From: Pseudomonas oryzihabitans
GTDB taxonomy: Bacteria > Pseudomonadota > Gammaproteobacteria > Pseudomonadales > Pseudomonadaceae
Length of the DNA stretch: 64,000 nt
Assembly (NCBI RefSeq): GCF_014522265.1
Contig: NZ_CP017024.1
Coordinates: forward strand, 655,501-719,500
Reading direction: 5' to 3'
Below the pieces are notes generated by a model. That model saw only the letters and a list, made by a program, of their open reading frames with translations, was not told where the DNA came from and made no database searches. Position 1 is the first letter of the stretch. Each line of letters starts with the position of its first letter. Positions 9,183 through 18,798 of this stretch are shown piece after piece. The position numbers were made by a program, and so were the translations under genes.

Positions 9183-9995
9183 ATGTCTCGCCGTCTCTCC
9201 CCGGTCATACCCGGCTTCGGGTTGACCCTGGGATTCTCCCTGACCTACCTCGCGCTGATCGTGCTGATCCCGCTGGGCGCCATGTTCCTGCATGCCAGCC
9301 AGCTGACCCTCGGCCAATTCTGGTCGCTGATCACCGGGCGCCAGGTGCTGGCCGCACTGCAGCTGTCCTTTGGCACGGCCCTGCTCGCCGCCCTGGTCAA
9401 CGGCATCCTCGGCACCCTGCTGGCCTGGGTGCTGGTGCGCTACGAGTTTCCCGGGCGCAAGCTGATCGATGCCATGGTCGACCTGCCCTTCGCCCTGCCC
9501 ACCGCGGTGGCCGGCATCGCCCTGACCGCGCTCTATGCGCCCAACGGCATGATAGGTTCGCTGTTTCCTTTCAAGATCGCCTATACCCCGATCGGCATCA
9601 CCCTGGCGCTGATCTTCGTCACCCTCCCCTTCGTGGTGCGCACCCTGCAGCCGGTGCTGGCGGACATCCCCAAGGAAATCGAGGAAGCCGCCACCTGCCT
9701 GGGCGCGCGCCCCTGGCAGGTGTTCCGCTACGTGCTGGTGCCTACCCTGCTGCCGGCCTGGCTGACCGGTTTCGCCCTGGCCTTTGCCCGCGGTGTGGGC
9801 GAGTACGGCTCGGTGGTGTTCATCGCCGGCAACATCCCGTTCAAGACCGAGATCCTGCCGCTGCTCATCGTCTCCAAGCTGGACCAGTACGACTACACCG
9901 GTGCCACCGGCATCGGCGTGTTCATGCTGCTGGTGTCCTTTGTCATGCTGCTGCTGATCAACATCCTGCAGCGCCGCATCCAGCCCAACATCTAA
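9183..9995 (+). CDS. cysT: Sulfate/thiosulfate ABC transporter permease CysT
   Basis: Inner-membrane permease subunit of 270 residues for ATP-driven sulfate/thiosulfate import. It has about six hydrophobic segments, beginning [19 protein letters not shown]. The BPD_transp_1 domain carries the cytoplasmic EAA loop [20 protein letters not shown] near residues 160-180, which contacts CysA. The phrase [19 protein letters not shown] is characteristic of CysT/CysU. The gene ends 10 bp before cysW, so the two are probably co-translated. Confidence 0.95.
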   Translation: MSRRLSPVIPGFGLTLGFSLTYLALIVLIPLGAMFLHASQLTLGQFWSLITGRQVLAALQLSFGTALLAALVNGILGTLLAWVLVRYEFPGRKLIDAMVDLPFALPTAVAGIALTALYAPNGMIGSLFPFKIAYTPIGITLALIFVTLPFVVRTLQPVLADIPKEIEEAATCLGARPWQVFRYVLVPTLLPAWLTGFALAFARGVGEYGSVVFIAGNIPFKTEILPLLIVSKLDQYDYTGATGIGVFMLLVSFVMLLLINILQRRIQPNI

Positions 9996-10005
9996 GGACG
10001 ACCGC

Positions 10006-10872
10006 ATGAGCCTCATGACTTCGACCAAGGCCGATGCGCGCGCCAGCAAGCAGCGCACCCCGGTGGCCATCGCGCTGATCGCCAGCGCTTGGCTGATCTT
10101 CCTGCTGGTTCTGGTGCTGCCGCTGTACATGGTGCTGAGCCAGGGCCTGGCCAACGGCATCGGCGCCTTCTGGGACGCCATCAGCGAACCGGATGCGATC
10201 TCGGCGCTCAAGCTGACGCTGTTCGCCACCGCCATCTCGGTGCCCCTGAATCTGGCCTTCGGCCTGGCCGCGGCCTGGTGCGTCACCAAGTTCGAGTTCA
10301 CCGGCAAGAGTCTGCTGATCACCCTGATCGACCTGCCCTTCTCGGTCTCGCCGGTGATCGCCGGTCTCATCTATGTGCTGCTGTTCGGCGCCCAGGGATT
10401 GATGGGTCCTTACCTGCAGAGCGTCGATGTGCAGATCGTCTTCGCCGTGCCCGGCATCGTGCTGGCGACGATCTTCGTCACCTTTCCCTATGTGGCCCGC
10501 GAACTGATCCCGCTGATGCAGGAACAGGGTACCCAGGAAGAAGAAGCGGCGCGCCTGCTGGGCGCCAGTGGCTGGCAACTGTTCTGGCACGTGACCCTGC
10601 CCAACGTGAAGTGGGCACTGATCTATGGCGTGGTGCTCTGCACCGCGCGGGCCATGGGCGAGTTCGGAGCGGTGTCGGTGGTCTCCGGCCATATCCGCGG
10701 CCTGACCAACACCCTGCCGTTGCACATCGAGATTCTCTACAACGAATACAACATCGTCGCCGCCTTCAGCGTGGCGATCCTGCTGCTGATGATGGCCCTG
10801 GTGATCCTGCTGCTGCGGCAGTGGAGCGAGAGTCGCCTGAGCCGCCAACTGCAGCACCGTGATGAGGAATAA
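10006..10872 (+). CDS. cysW: Sulfate/thiosulfate ABC transporter permease CysW
   Basis: Second inner-membrane permease subunit, 288 residues. It pairs with CysT to form the channel. Six predicted membrane spans start with [19 protein letters not shown]. The EAA loop reads [20 protein letters not shown] near residue 180. [20 protein letters not shown] is the CysW counterpart of the CysT motif. The ATG overlaps a good AAGGA site from the 3' end of cysT. It ends 6 bp before cysA, so all three are one translational unit. Confidence 0.95.
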   Translation: MSLMTSTKADARASKQRTPVAIALIASAWLIFLLVLVLPLYMVLSQGLANGIGAFWDAISEPDAISALKLTLFATAISVPLNLAFGLAAAWCVTKFEFTGKSLLITLIDLPFSVSPVIAGLIYVLLFGAQGLMGPYLQSVDVQIVFAVPGIVLATIFVTFPYVARELIPLMQEQGTQEEEAARLLGASGWQLFWHVTLPNVKWALIYGVVLCTARAMGEFGAVSVVSGHIRGLTNTLPLHIEILYNEYNIVAAFSVAILLLMMALVILLLRQWSESRLSRQLQHRDEE

Positions 10873-10878
10873 GGCGCC

Positions 10879-11847
10879 ATGAGTATCGAGATCCAGGGTA
10901 TCAACAAGAGGTTTGGCGCCTTCCAGGCGCTCAAGGACATCAACCTGCACATCGAGAGTGGCGAGCTGGTCGCCCTGCTCGGCCCCTCGGGCTGCGGCAA
11001 GACCACCCTGCTGCGCATCATCGCCGGCCTGGAAGCGCCGGATACCGGCAATATCGGCTTCCATGGCGAAGACGTCTCCGGGCGTGACGTGCGCGATCGC
11101 AACGTCGGCTTCGTCTTCCAGCATTACGCACTGTTCCGCCACATGACGGTGTTCGACAACGTGGCCTTCGGCCTGCGCATGAAGCCGCGCCGCGAGCGGC
11201 CGAGCGAGGCGCAGATTACCAGCAAGGTGCACGAGCTGCTGAACATGGTGCAGCTCGACTGGCTGGCCGATCGCTATCCCGAGCAACTCTCCGGTGGTCA
11301 GCGCCAGCGCATCGCCCTGGCCCGCGCCCTGGCGGTGGAGCCCAAGATCCTGCTGCTCGACGAACCCTTCGGCGCCCTGGATGCCAAGGTGCGCAAGGAG
11401 CTGCGCCGCTGGCTGGCACGGCTGCACGAAGAGATCCATCTGACCTCGGTGTTCGTCACCCACGACCAGGAAGAAGCCATGGAAGTGGCCGATCGCATCG
11501 TGGTGATGAACAAGGGCCAGATCGAGCAGGTCGGCTCGCCCGTCGAGGTCTACGAACAGCCGGCGAGCGACTTCGTCTATCACTTCCTCGGTGACTCCAA
11601 CCGCCTGGCCCTGGGCGAGCAGGAGGTGCTGTTCCGTCCGCACGAGGTGGAGCTGGAGCGTGAGCCGCGAGCGGGTTATCACGCCGCCGAAGTACGCGAC
11701 ATCCGGCCGCTGGGCGCCACCACCCGGGTCACCCTGAAAGTGCCGGAGCAGACCGAGGTGATCGAGGTGGAGCTGGTCAGGGACCACCCGGTGCTGGCTG
11801 GGCTGCAACGGGGTGCGCCGCTGCATTTCCTGCCGCGTACGCCCTGA
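10879..11847 (+). CDS. cysA: Sulfate/thiosulfate ABC transporter ATPase CysA
   Basis: Cytoplasmic ATP-binding subunit, 322 residues, that drives CysTW. Walker A is GPSGCGKTT (35-43), the signature is [15 protein letters not shown] near 135, Walker B is [12 protein letters not shown] near 155, and the H-loop is VFVTHDQEE near 195. The C-terminal 80 residues form a TOBE-like regulatory domain ([11 protein letters not shown]). It is a little shorter than E. coli CysA, as is normal for Pseudomonas. It is the last gene of the sulfate operon; a hairpin follows. Confidence 0.95.
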   Translation: MSIEIQGINKRFGAFQALKDINLHIESGELVALLGPSGCGKTTLLRIIAGLEAPDTGNIGFHGEDVSGRDVRDRNVGFVFQHYALFRHMTVFDNVAFGLRMKPRRERPSEAQITSKVHELLNMVQLDWLADRYPEQLSGGQRQRIALARALAVEPKILLLDEPFGALDAKVRKELRRWLARLHEEIHLTSVFVTHDQEEAMEVADRIVVMNKGQIEQVGSPVEVYEQPASDFVYHFLGDSNRLALGEQEVLFRPHEVELEREPRAGYHAAEVRDIRPLGATTRVTLKVPEQTEVIEVELVRDHPVLAGLQRGAPLHFLPRTP

Positions 11848-11857
11848 GTCCGTCGCC

Positions 11858-11885
11858 GGCGGCTAAGACCAAAGTCGTAGCCGCC
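11858..11885 (+). other. Hairpin downstream of cysA
   Basis: GGCGGCTA-GAC and GTC-TAGCCGCC form an 11-bp stem with one mismatch around the loop CAAA, 11 bp after the cysA stop. No U-run follows, so it is either a weak terminator or a 3'-end protector of the operon mRNA. Confidence 0.55.
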
Positions 11886-11990
11886 AGGACCAGACAGCGG
11901 TTGCAACCTCCGGAAAGCGGGCTCCATGATCGACGAAACTGACACCCGTCACACTTCGTCCTCGATCGAGCAGAATAACAAGGAGGTCGC

Positions 11991-13541
11991 ATGCCCAGGC
12001 GCTGGCCCGTCGTGTTGTCGCTTCACCTGGCCCTCCTCGTGGCCGCGCTGCTGCTCTGGCAGTGGCTGGCGCTACCCATGGCCGCCGGCGTGGGACTGGT
12101 GCTCGCCGCTGCCCTCTGGCCCTGGTTGCTGCTGCGCAAGGCCGCAGCGCCGCCCGCGCCCGCCTCGTCCTTCGACGAGCTGACCAGCGATCTCTCGCGC
12201 AGCACGGCGCGCAACGCCGTGGCCATCGCCGGTGTGGCCTTTGCCGCCCAGCAACTGGCGGCCCGGGTGCAATCCCAGGCCAGCACGGCCGCGCAGATTT
12301 CCAGCAGCGCCGCTGCCCTCACCCAGACCGAGCATGACAGCGCCGGCAGCGCCCGCCAGGCCCTGGCGGTGGCGCAGCAGGTGCACCAGCGCAGCGAGGC
12401 CGGCCAGGACGCCCTGAATACGGCGATCGCCGCCATCCGCGCCCTCAGCGAGCACGCCCGCCAGAGCCGCGAACTGATCGCCGGCCTGAGTGCCCGCACC
12501 GACAAGATCCAGCAGGTCACTGAGGTCATCCAGGGTATCGCCAGCCAGACCAACCTGCTGGCGCTCAATGCCGCCATCGAGGCCGCACGCGCCGGGGAAC
12601 ACGGGCGCGGCTTCGCGGTGGTCGCCGACGAGGTCCGGGGCCTGGCGGCGCGGACCTCCAGCGCAACCGGCGAGGTGGGGCTGATTGTCGCCGACGTCAG
12701 CCAGCAGACCGACGCCGTGGTGGCGCAGATCCAGCAACTGGCCCAGGCGCTGGACGACGGCGTGCGCCAGGTCGAGCGAACCGGCGAAGGCCTGCAGGAG
12801 ATCGCCCAGCTGGCGCAGACCGCCGAGCGCCAGGCCGCGGATATCGCCCAGGGCACCTCGGCCAATCTCGCCCAGCTGGAAAGCCTGGCCCAGGCGGTGG
12901 AGCAGGTGCACCGCGATCTGGCCGACAGCGAGCGCCAGACCAGCCGGCTCAGCGGCGCCGCCGACGAACTGGTGGACATGGCCGAAGCCAGCAGCGAACG
13001 CCTGGCCGAGGTCGGCCTGGACAGCTATCACCAGCGCATCTTCGAACTGGCGCGCCAGGGCGCGGATGCCATTGGCCGGCGCTTCGAGGAAGACCTGGCC
13101 GCCGGGCGCATCACCCAGGACGCCCTCTTCGACCGCCAGTACCAGCCCGTGCCCGGCAGTCAGCCGGCCAAGTACCGCACTCGTTTCGACAGCTATACCG
13201 ATGGCGTGCTACCGGCGATCCAGGAACCGCTGCTGGACCAGCATCCCGGTCTGGTCTTCGCCATCGCCTGTACGCCGGAAGGCTATGTGCCCACCCACAA
13301 CCGTGCCTTCGCCCAGGCACCTACCGGCGACGTGGCGGTGGATACGGCGCGCAGTCGCAGCAAGCGCCTCTTCAGCGATCGCACCGGCAAGCGCTGCGGC
13401 AGCCATCAGCGCCGCCTGCTGTTGCAGACCTACATGAGAGACACCGGCGAGGTGATGCACGACCTCTCGGTACCGATCCTGGTGAACGGCCGGCACTGGG
13501 GCGGACTGCGCCTGGGCTATCGCCCCGACAGCGCGCGCTAG
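11991..13541 (+). CDS. Methyl-accepting chemotaxis-type protein with C-terminal extension
   Basis: A 516-residue chemoreceptor. Two close hydrophobic helices at residues 8-26 and 28-46 form a short membrane hairpin with no periplasmic ligand domain. A long coiled-coil signalling domain follows; the conserved tip [20 protein letters not shown] starts near residue 183 and continues [15 protein letters not shown]. After the coiled coil (to about 345) there is a further 170-residue globular domain with [29 protein letters not shown] and [15 protein letters not shown]. That domain resembles cytoplasmic PAS/cache-like extensions of some Pseudomonas receptors and may hold the ligand. AAGGAGG precedes the ATG by 5 nt. 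Its stop codon shares CTAG with the convergent HDOD gene. No CheR-docking pentapeptide is visible. The ligand is unknown. Confidence 0.85.
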   Translation: MPRRWPVVLSLHLALLVAALLLWQWLALPMAAGVGLVLAAALWPWLLLRKAAAPPAPASSFDELTSDLSRSTARNAVAIAGVAFAAQQLAARVQSQASTAAQISSSAAALTQTEHDSAGSARQALAVAQQVHQRSEAGQDALNTAIAAIRALSEHARQSRELIAGLSARTDKIQQVTEVIQGIASQTNLLALNAAIEAARAGEHGRGFAVVADEVRGLAARTSSATGEVGLIVADVSQQTDAVVAQIQQLAQALDDGVRQVERTGEGLQEIAQLAQTAERQAADIAQGTSANLAQLESLAQAVEQVHRDLADSERQTSRLSGAADELVDMAEASSERLAEVGLDSYHQRIFELARQGADAIGRRFEEDLAAGRITQDALFDRQYQPVPGSQPAKYRTRFDSYTDGVLPAIQEPLLDQHPGLVFAIACTPEGYVPTHNRAFAQAPTGDVAVDTARSRSKRLFSDRTGKRCGSHQRRLLLQTYMRDTGEVMHDLSVPILVNGRHWGGLRLGYRPDSAR

Positions 13542-14734
13542 CCCAGCTTGAGCTGGGTGACCGCCAGTTGCCAGACCGCGGCCTCCAGACCGAGCATGCG
13601 TCCGGCCTTGTGCTCGAGCAGGGTGTCGAGAGACTCGCCCGAGGCGGGATTCGCCGCCTGCGCCGCCAGGTGCAGGATCAGCGACGGCTTGGGCAGCACG
13701 CCGTGCAGGCTGTGCACCGCGGCCACCAGCTCGCGCAACTCCAGTGGTAGCCGCCAGTGCCGCTGCAATTCCGCGGAAAACTCCAGGCTGTAGCTCAGCA
13801 GCGCGCGCTCCAGCGCGGCCTCATCGATAACGCCACCCCCGTCGCACCAGCGCTGCACGCCTTGCAGCACCGCCAGTTCACCCAGGCGATGCAGCAGGCC
13901 GGCGGTGTAGCAACGCTCGGCGTCTTCGCGCACATAGCGCAGCGCCAGCAGCCGGGCGCAGTCGGCAGCGCGCTGGGCAAGGCGCAGGTAGCCCTCGGCG
14001 CGTCCGGCCAGCAACGGCTCGGCCAGACGGGTCGCCCGCCGCAGGCTCAGGCCCAGGACCAGATTGAGGGTGAAGCCGACGCCCAGCCGCGGCAGGGCCT
14101 GGCTGAGGGTCTGGCAGGATTGGCCGACGCGCTGGGAAGCGCTGTTGGCCGCCGCGATCAGGGTCGCCGTGACCAGGGGATCCTGGCCGAATTCGGTTTC
14201 CAGCTCGCCCAGGCTGCAGCTCTCGCTCTCGCGACAGCGCTCGATGATGGCCGGCAGATCGGCGAACAGCGGCACGGCGTCGATTTCGGCGGCCATGCGC
14301 TGCAGATGATCGTCCAGGGAGCCCAGGACGGCAGTACTGGCCGCCTGAGACGCGTCTCCCGCGGGTGGCAACAGACTGCGCAGACGACGCAACACCTCTT
14401 CCGCCGCATAGGGTTTGACCAGATAGGCGGTAGGCGCCAGGCGCAGGGCCGCGCGTACATAGGCGGCGTCAGCCTGTTCGGACAGCAGGATCACCGGCTG
14501 CAGCGGCTGGGCGCCGCGCTGGCGGATGCGGCGCAGCAGGTCGAGTCCATCGCAATCGGCCGGTCGCTCGACGATGATCAGCGCACATCTCTTGCGTTGA
14601 TCCAGTTCGGCAAGGGCCTGATAGCCATGGCCGTATTCATGCACCAGGGCATCGGCACGCACGGCCAGCACCAGTGACTTGAGCAGGTCACGGGTCCAGG
14701 GATTGGCGTCGACGATAAGTATCAGGGGCGGCAT
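13538..14734 (-). CDS. Receiver-HDOD domain protein with a non-canonical receiver
   Basis: Cytoplasmic 398-residue protein. Residues 1-120 are a CheY-like receiver ([14 protein letters not shown] ... [15 protein letters not shown]); residues about 155-345 are an HDOD domain ([43 protein letters not shown]). The conserved Lys is present (VKP). At the phosphorylation strand, however, the sequence is [16 protein letters not shown]: Glu stands where the acceptor Asp is expected and the loop is one residue short. The receiver may therefore be locked or phosphorylation-independent. HDOD proteins regulate motility, cell cycle and stress, often through c-di-GMP or chemotaxis networks. Here it is tail-to-tail with a chemoreceptor. 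The function is not assigned. Confidence 0.8.
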   Translation of the reverse strand: MPPLILIVDANPWTRDLLKSLVLAVRADALVHEYGHGYQALAELDQRKRCALIIVERPADCDGLDLLRRIRQRGAQPLQPVILLSEQADAAYVRAALRLAPTAYLVKPYAAEEVLRRLRSLLPPAGDASQAASTAVLGSLDDHLQRMAAEIDAVPLFADLPAIIERCRESESCSLGELETEFGQDPLVTATLIAAANSASQRVGQSCQTLSQALPRLGVGFTLNLVLGLSLRRATRLAEPLLAGRAEGYLRLAQRAADCARLLALRYVREDAERCYTAGLLHRLGELAVLQGVQRWCDGGGVIDEAALERALLSYSLEFSAELQRHWRLPLELRELVAAVHSLHGVLPKPSLILHLAAQAANPASGESLDTLLEHKAGRMLGLEAAVWQLAVTQLKLG

Positions 14735-14810
14735 CCCAACCCACTCCTGCTTGAGGAAAGCGAAGCGGCGGATGATGCGTCAAAGCGGACTTTATGCCAA
14801 GCGTGTCACA

Positions 14811-14838
14811 GAAAAACCGCCCTCCAGGAGGGCGGTTC
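14811..14838 (-). terminator. Rho-independent terminator of gabT
   Basis: Read on the minus strand, AACCGCCCTCC and GGAGGGCGGTT form an 11-bp stem and are followed by TTTTT, 10 bp after the gabT stop. Confidence 0.9.
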
Positions 14839-14847
14839 GGGTAGGAC

Positions 14848-16128
14848 TCAGGCCAATTCGGCGAAGCACTCGCCGATAATGGCCAAGCCGCGATCCAGCT
14901 CTTCGTCGCTGGCGGTCAGGGGCACGAGGATGCGCAGCACGTTGCCGTAGCTGCCGCAGCTGAGCAGGATCAGCCCCTTCTGGCGCGCCCGGACCACGAT
15001 CTGGCTGGTCAGCTCGGCATCGGGTTGCTCGATGTCGCCTTCCTTGCCCAGCTCCATGGCGATCATGGCGCCCAGGCCACGGACGTCGCAGATCTGCGCG
15101 TGCTTGGCGGCCAGTTCGCGCAGACCCGCGGTGAGGCGCTCACCCACGGCCTTGGAGCGGTCCAGCAGCTTTTCTTCCTCGAAGGTCTCGATCACCGCCA
15201 GGGCCGCGGCGCAGGCGATGGGGCTGCCGGCATAGGTGCCACCCAGGCCACCGGGGGTGACGGCATCCATCACCGTGGCGCGACCGGTCACGCCCGACAG
15301 CGGGAAACCGCCGGCGATGGATTTGGCGAAGGTCACCAGGTCGGCGTCGACGCCCATCTGCTCCATGGCGAAGAAGGTCCCGGTACGACCGGCGCCGGAC
15401 TGGACTTCATCGGCGATCAGCAGGATGCCGTGGGTATCGCACAGCTTGCGCAGGCGCTGCATGAATGCCTTGGGCGCGGCATAGAAACCGCCCTCGCCCT
15501 GCACCGGCTCGAGGATGATGGCCGCGATGTCGCCAGGGGCCGCATCGTTCTTGAAGATGCGCTCGACGCTGGCGATGGCGTCATCGACGCTGATGCCATG
15601 CAGTTCGCAGGGATAGAGCGCGCGATAGACGCCGCCGGGCATGAGGCCCATGCCGGCCGAATAGGGCGCGACCTTGCCGGTCAGCGACAGGGTCATCATG
15701 GTGCGGCCGTGATAGGCGCTGGAGAAGGCGATGACGCCGGCGCGCTGGGTGGCGGCGCGGGCGATCTTGACGGCATTCTCCACGGCTTCGGAGCCGGAGT
15801 TGAACAGTGCGGTCTTTTTCGGGAAGTTGCCCGGCACCAGTTCGTTGAGCTTTTCGCAGACCTCGACATAGGGCTCGTAGGCCAGCACCTGGAAGCAGGT
15901 GTGGGAGACCTTGGTCAGCTGCTCCTGTACGGCCGCTACCACGCGCGGATGCAGGTGGCCGGTGTTGAGCACGGCGATGCCGCCGGCGAAGTCCAGGAAC
16001 TCGTTGCCCTCGACGTCCCAGACCTTGGCGTTCTCCGCACGGGCGACGAAGATCGGGTGGGTCTGGCCGACGCCACGGGCGACGGCGGCGCTGCGACGGT
16101 GCATCAGGGAATCATTGGTGTGGCTCAT
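14848..16128 (-). CDS. gabT: 4-aminobutyrate aminotransferase
   Basis: Cytoplasmic PLP enzyme, 426 residues: GABA + 2-oxoglutarate gives succinic semialdehyde + glutamate. It is a class III aminotransferase. Key features are GSEAVENAVKIARAAT near 112, the YHGRTM segment near 138, IILEPVQGEGGF near 208, IADEVQSGAGRTG near 238 (Asp that contacts the PLP pyridine nitrogen) and FAKSIAGG near 267 carrying the Schiff-base Lys. GAGGAC precedes the ATG. It follows gabD on the same strand after 220 bp holding a repeat element, and the pair gives the GABA-to-succinate route that also ends agmatine/putrescine breakdown. Some such enzymes also use 5-aminovalerate. Confidence 0.93.
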   Translation of the reverse strand: MSHTNDSLMHRRSAAVARGVGQTHPIFVARAENAKVWDVEGNEFLDFAGGIAVLNTGHLHPRVVAAVQEQLTKVSHTCFQVLAYEPYVEVCEKLNELVPGNFPKKTALFNSGSEAVENAVKIARAATQRAGVIAFSSAYHGRTMMTLSLTGKVAPYSAGMGLMPGGVYRALYPCELHGISVDDAIASVERIFKNDAAPGDIAAIILEPVQGEGGFYAAPKAFMQRLRKLCDTHGILLIADEVQSGAGRTGTFFAMEQMGVDADLVTFAKSIAGGFPLSGVTGRATVMDAVTPGGLGGTYAGSPIACAAALAVIETFEEEKLLDRSKAVGERLTAGLRELAAKHAQICDVRGLGAMIAMELGKEGDIEQPDAELTSQIVVRARQKGLILLSCGSYGNVLRILVPLTASDEELDRGLAIIGECFAELA

Positions 16129-16262
16129 TGCAGTCCTCGATGGCCGCTCATCGTGGCGGCCGGCTACGGGAAAGGCGCGGACCGGATTCCGGGCAGCATA
16201 CGATGATCGACTGCCAACGGCCCGGCGTCCGCGCCGGGAGAAATCTTTGGATCGGCGGGCCC

Positions 16263-16340
16263 CGTTGGGCTTCGACGATGGAGCCGTCTCAGCCCAACCT
16301 ACCTATACCGTAGGTTGGGCTAAGCGTAGCGAAGCCCAAC
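16263..16340. repeat. Inverted pair of REP-like elements in the gabD-gabT gap
   Basis: A 31-bp unit starting GTAGGTTGGGC and ending GAAGCCCAAC (16310-16340) has a partial inverse copy just upstream (16263-16302, CGTTGGGCTTCG ... GCCCAACCTAC), forming a BIME-like pair. The same unit recurs at 21.4, 30, 56.4 and 62.2 kb. Confidence 0.85.
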
Positions 16341-16348
16341 GAGAGCGA

Positions 16349-17797
16349 TCAGATCCCCAGGCAGAGGTACTTGATCTCCAGGTAGTCCTCGATGCCGTAC
16401 TTGGAGCCCTCGCGGCCCAGGCCCGAAGCCTTGACGCCACCGAAGGGTGCGACTTCGTTGGAGATCAGGCCGGTGTTGATGCCGACCATGCCGTACTCCA
16501 GCGCCTCGGCCACGCGGAACACGCGGGACAGGTCGCGGGCATAGAAGTAGGAGGCCAGGCCGAATTCGGTGTCGTTGGCCAGCTCGATGACCTCGGCCTC
16601 GTCCTTGAAGCGGAACAGCGGCGCCAACGGGCCGAAGGTCTCTTCCTTGGACACCTTGGCGCTCCTGGGCACGTCGGCGAGGATGGTCGGCTCGAAGTAG
16701 CTGCCGCCGTTGGCGTGGGCCTTGCCCCCGGCGATGACCCTGGCGCCCTGGCTCACGGCGTCGTCGATGTGTTCCTTGACCTTGGCCGCCGCCTTGGCGT
16801 CGATCAGCGGGCCAATGGTCACGCCCTCTTCCAGGCCGTTGCCGACCTTGAGCTTGGCCACCGCGGCCTTGAATTTCTCGGCGAAGGCGTCGTAGACACC
16901 GTCCTGGATATAGAGGCGGTTGACGCAGACGCAGGTTTGGCCAGCGTTGCGGTACTTGGAGGCGATGGCGCCTTCCACGGCCTTGTCCAGATCGGCGTCG
17001 TCGAAGACGATGAAGGGCGCGTTGCCGCCCAGTTCCAGCGACAGCTTCTTGATGGTGGGCGCGCTCTGCTCCATCAGCTTGGCACCGATCTCGGTGGAGC
17101 CGGTAAAGGAGATCTTGCGCACGATGGGGCTTTCGGTCAGCTCGGCGCCGATTTCGGCGGCGGAGCCGGTGACCACGCTCAGCACGCCCTTGGGAATGCC
17201 GGCGCGCTCGGCCAGCTCGACCAGGGCCAGTGCCGAGTACGGGGTCTGGCTGGCGGGCTTGATGACCATGGTGCAGCCGGCGGCCAGGGCCGGACCGGCC
17301 TTGCGGGTGATCATCGCGGTGGGGAAATTCCACGGCGTGATGGCGGCGGTGACGCCGATGGGCTGCTTGATCACCAGGATGCGCTTGTCGGCCTGGTGGC
17401 CGGGGATGGTGTCGCCATAGATGCGCTTGGCTTCTTCGGCGAACCACTCGATGAAGGAGGCGGCATAGGCGATCTCGCCCTTGGCCTCGGCCAGCGGCTT
17501 GCCCTGCTCCAGGGTCATCAGCCGGCCCAGGTCGTCCTGGTTCTCGATCATCAGCTCGTACCAGCGCCGCAGCTTGGCCGAACGCTCCTTGGCGGTCAGC
17601 GCGCGCCAGCCCGGCAGGGCGCGGTTGGCGGCGTCGATGGCACGTTTGGTCTCGGCGCGACCGAGCTTGGGAATGGTGCCCAGGGTCTCGCCGGTGGCCG
17701 GGTTGTCCACCTTGACGGTGGCACCGCTGTCGGCGTCGATCCAGGCGCCGTCGACATAGGCTTGCTGGCGAAACAGGGAAGCGTCTTTGAGCTGCAT
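16349..17797 (-). CDS. gabD: NADP-dependent succinate-semialdehyde dehydrogenase
   Basis: Cytoplasmic aldehyde dehydrogenase, 482 residues, oxidising succinic semialdehyde to succinate. The active-site general base lies in LELGGNAPF (about 255) and the nucleophile Cys in NAGQTCVCVNR (about 289). PWNFPTAMITRKAGPALAAG and GSTEIG belong to the cofactor site. The open frame extends to 17836, but the ATG at 17797 follows AAGGAGA by 7 nt and starts MQLKDASLFRQQAYVDG, the family's standard N-terminus. It leads the gabD-gabT unit. A large dyad at 17923-17955 is a likely control site. Close matching to GabD makes a glutarate-semialdehyde role less likely, though paralogues overlap in substrate. Confidence 0.94.
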   Translation of the reverse strand: MQLKDASLFRQQAYVDGAWIDADSGATVKVDNPATGETLGTIPKLGRAETKRAIDAANRALPGWRALTAKERSAKLRRWYELMIENQDDLGRLMTLEQGKPLAEAKGEIAYAASFIEWFAEEAKRIYGDTIPGHQADKRILVIKQPIGVTAAITPWNFPTAMITRKAGPALAAGCTMVIKPASQTPYSALALVELAERAGIPKGVLSVVTGSAAEIGAELTESPIVRKISFTGSTEIGAKLMEQSAPTIKKLSLELGGNAPFIVFDDADLDKAVEGAIASKYRNAGQTCVCVNRLYIQDGVYDAFAEKFKAAVAKLKVGNGLEEGVTIGPLIDAKAAAKVKEHIDDAVSQGARVIAGGKAHANGGSYFEPTILADVPRSAKVSKEETFGPLAPLFRFKDEAEVIELANDTEFGLASYFYARDLSRVFRVAEALEYGMVGINTGLISNEVAPFGGVKASGLGREGSKYGIEDYLEIKYLCLGI

Positions 17798-17922
17798 TAC
17801 GGTCTCCTTGGCTGAAAGGGCCGGAAGCAAGGGCATGACACCCCTGCGCCTGCGATAGGGTCAGGCCTGGAAACGCTGGCATCGCCACCGTTCAGCGCCC
17901 GCTCGAGCAACGTCCGAACCGC

Positions 17923-17955
17923 CCTAGGCGTTCGAAATATTGAACGCATCCTAGG
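17923..17955. promoter_or_regulatory. Nested dyad upstream of gabD
   Basis: GCGTTC-N8-GAACGC (17928-17947) is flanked on both sides by CCTAGG (17923-17928 and 17950-17955), centred 142 bp upstream of the gabD start. The symmetry at two scales suggests a dimer or tetramer binding site. The protein is unknown. Confidence 0.5.
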
Positions 17956-18081
17956 AGAATCCTGAACCCCTGCGCAAGAGCGCTAGCCAGGTTTTCGCGT
18001 CGCCCTCCTCCTTGTTTATGCAGCCCTTGCTACGCCCCGCGAAACAGTCGTTCAAAATCAACAACATCGTGCATCCGGGCA

Positions 18082-18110
18082 TGGACGGTCGGGGGCAAGG
18101 TGAGTATGAT
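18082..18110 (+). promoter_or_regulatory. Sigma-70-type promoter of tRNA-Arg
   Basis: A -10 element TATGAT (18105-18110) lies 17 bp after TGGACG (18082-18087), a four-of-six -35 match. Transcription would start about 20 bp before the tRNA. Confidence 0.65.
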
Positions 18111-18139
18111 GGCGACCGATTCAGCGTCACCGAATCGCT

Positions 18140-18216
18140 GCACTCGTAGCTCAGCTGGATAGAGTACTGCCCTCCGAAGGCAGGGGTCGTGGGTTCGAAT
18201 CCCGCCGAGTGCGCCA
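18140..18216 (+). tRNA. tRNA-Arg (anticodon CCG)
   Basis: A 77-nt cloverleaf. Acceptor arms GCACTCG and CGAGTGC pair perfectly. The D-arm is TAGCTCAGCTGGATAGAGTA. The anticodon stem CTGCC/GGCAG encloses CTCCGAA, giving anticodon CCG (18174-18176), which reads CGG Arg codons. The T-loop contains GGTTCGAATCC. G and an encoded CCA close the 3' end. A promoter lies just upstream and a terminator 29 bp downstream. The flanks show no integrase or attachment-site duplication. Confidence 0.98.
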
Positions 18217-18244
18217 TCTCCCGTTCACCGTCGCGTGAACCTCA

Positions 18245-18272
18245 GCAAAGCCCGCCATCGCGCGGGCTTTGC
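18245..18272 (+). terminator. Terminator of tRNA-Arg
   Basis: The 11-bp stem GCAAAGCCCGC/GCGGGCTTTGC encloses the loop CATCGC and is followed by TGTTTC. Confidence 0.85.
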
Positions 18273-18467
18273 TGTTTCTGGCTGTCGCTCAAGCCTTTCC
18301 AAGATGCACAGACCGTTCGTGAAAGGACCTTCGCCAGATTGCCGGCGTGATTTCTCTGACCATTATCACTACCCCACTCGCGATTCTGATCTAAGCTCTG
18401 CCCCTAGACCCGCTCCAACCAGCCGGCCGGATGCCGATACCCTGGGATCACCTCGCAAGGACGCCTC

Positions 18468-18698
18468 ATGAGATACCTCCTGACCAGCTCGGTCACCCTT
18501 TTTCTCGCCGCTCCGCTCCTGACCGAAGACACCGCCCTGGCCCAGGCCGGCCATGCCATCCGTCCAGGGATAGAGGCAGCGGCGCACTCCCTGAATCTGT
18601 CGCTGCTGCAGAGCAGTGCGGTCGGCAGGGGCCCGGTGGCCGAAGGGGCGCGGCTGCAGCTGGCGGCGCTGGAACGGCAGGTGCGGCGAGACGACTAG
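18468..18698 (+). CDS. Small exported hypothetical protein
   Basis: I do not recognise this 76-residue protein. The N-terminus MRYLLTSSVTLFLAAPLL... followed by ALAQA looks like a Sec signal peptide with cleavage near residue 26. The remaining 50 residues form an alanine/leucine/arginine-rich amphipathic helix. A CAAGGA site lies 7 nt before the ATG. It stands alone between the tRNA and a lipoprotein gene 100 bp away. A periplasmic location is the only safe inference. Confidence 0.55.
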   Translation: MRYLLTSSVTLFLAAPLLTEDTALAQAGHAIRPGIEAAAHSLNLSLLQSSAVGRGPVAEGARLQLAALERQVRRDD

Positions 18699-18798
18699 CC
18701 TCAGGACTTTGCCAAGGCCTGGCGCAGAGCCCGGCTTGAACGAAGCGCCCGAACCGGGCTCTCAAGGTCTCCACTACGGCCACCCCGAGGAGACCTGG

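Noticed and set aside
9958-11826. A 622-codon minus-strand open frame
   Set aside because: Antisense to cysW and cysA, both certain genes; composition rich in Gln/His/Gly as expected of a shadow frame.
17951-18217. An 88-codon minus-strand frame across the tRNA
   Set aside because: It is the antisense of tRNA-Arg and its promoter, a common false protein call.
18140-18500. Possible integration site at tRNA-Arg
   Set aside because: No integrase, phage or plasmid gene, and no repeat of the tRNA 3' end was seen nearby.
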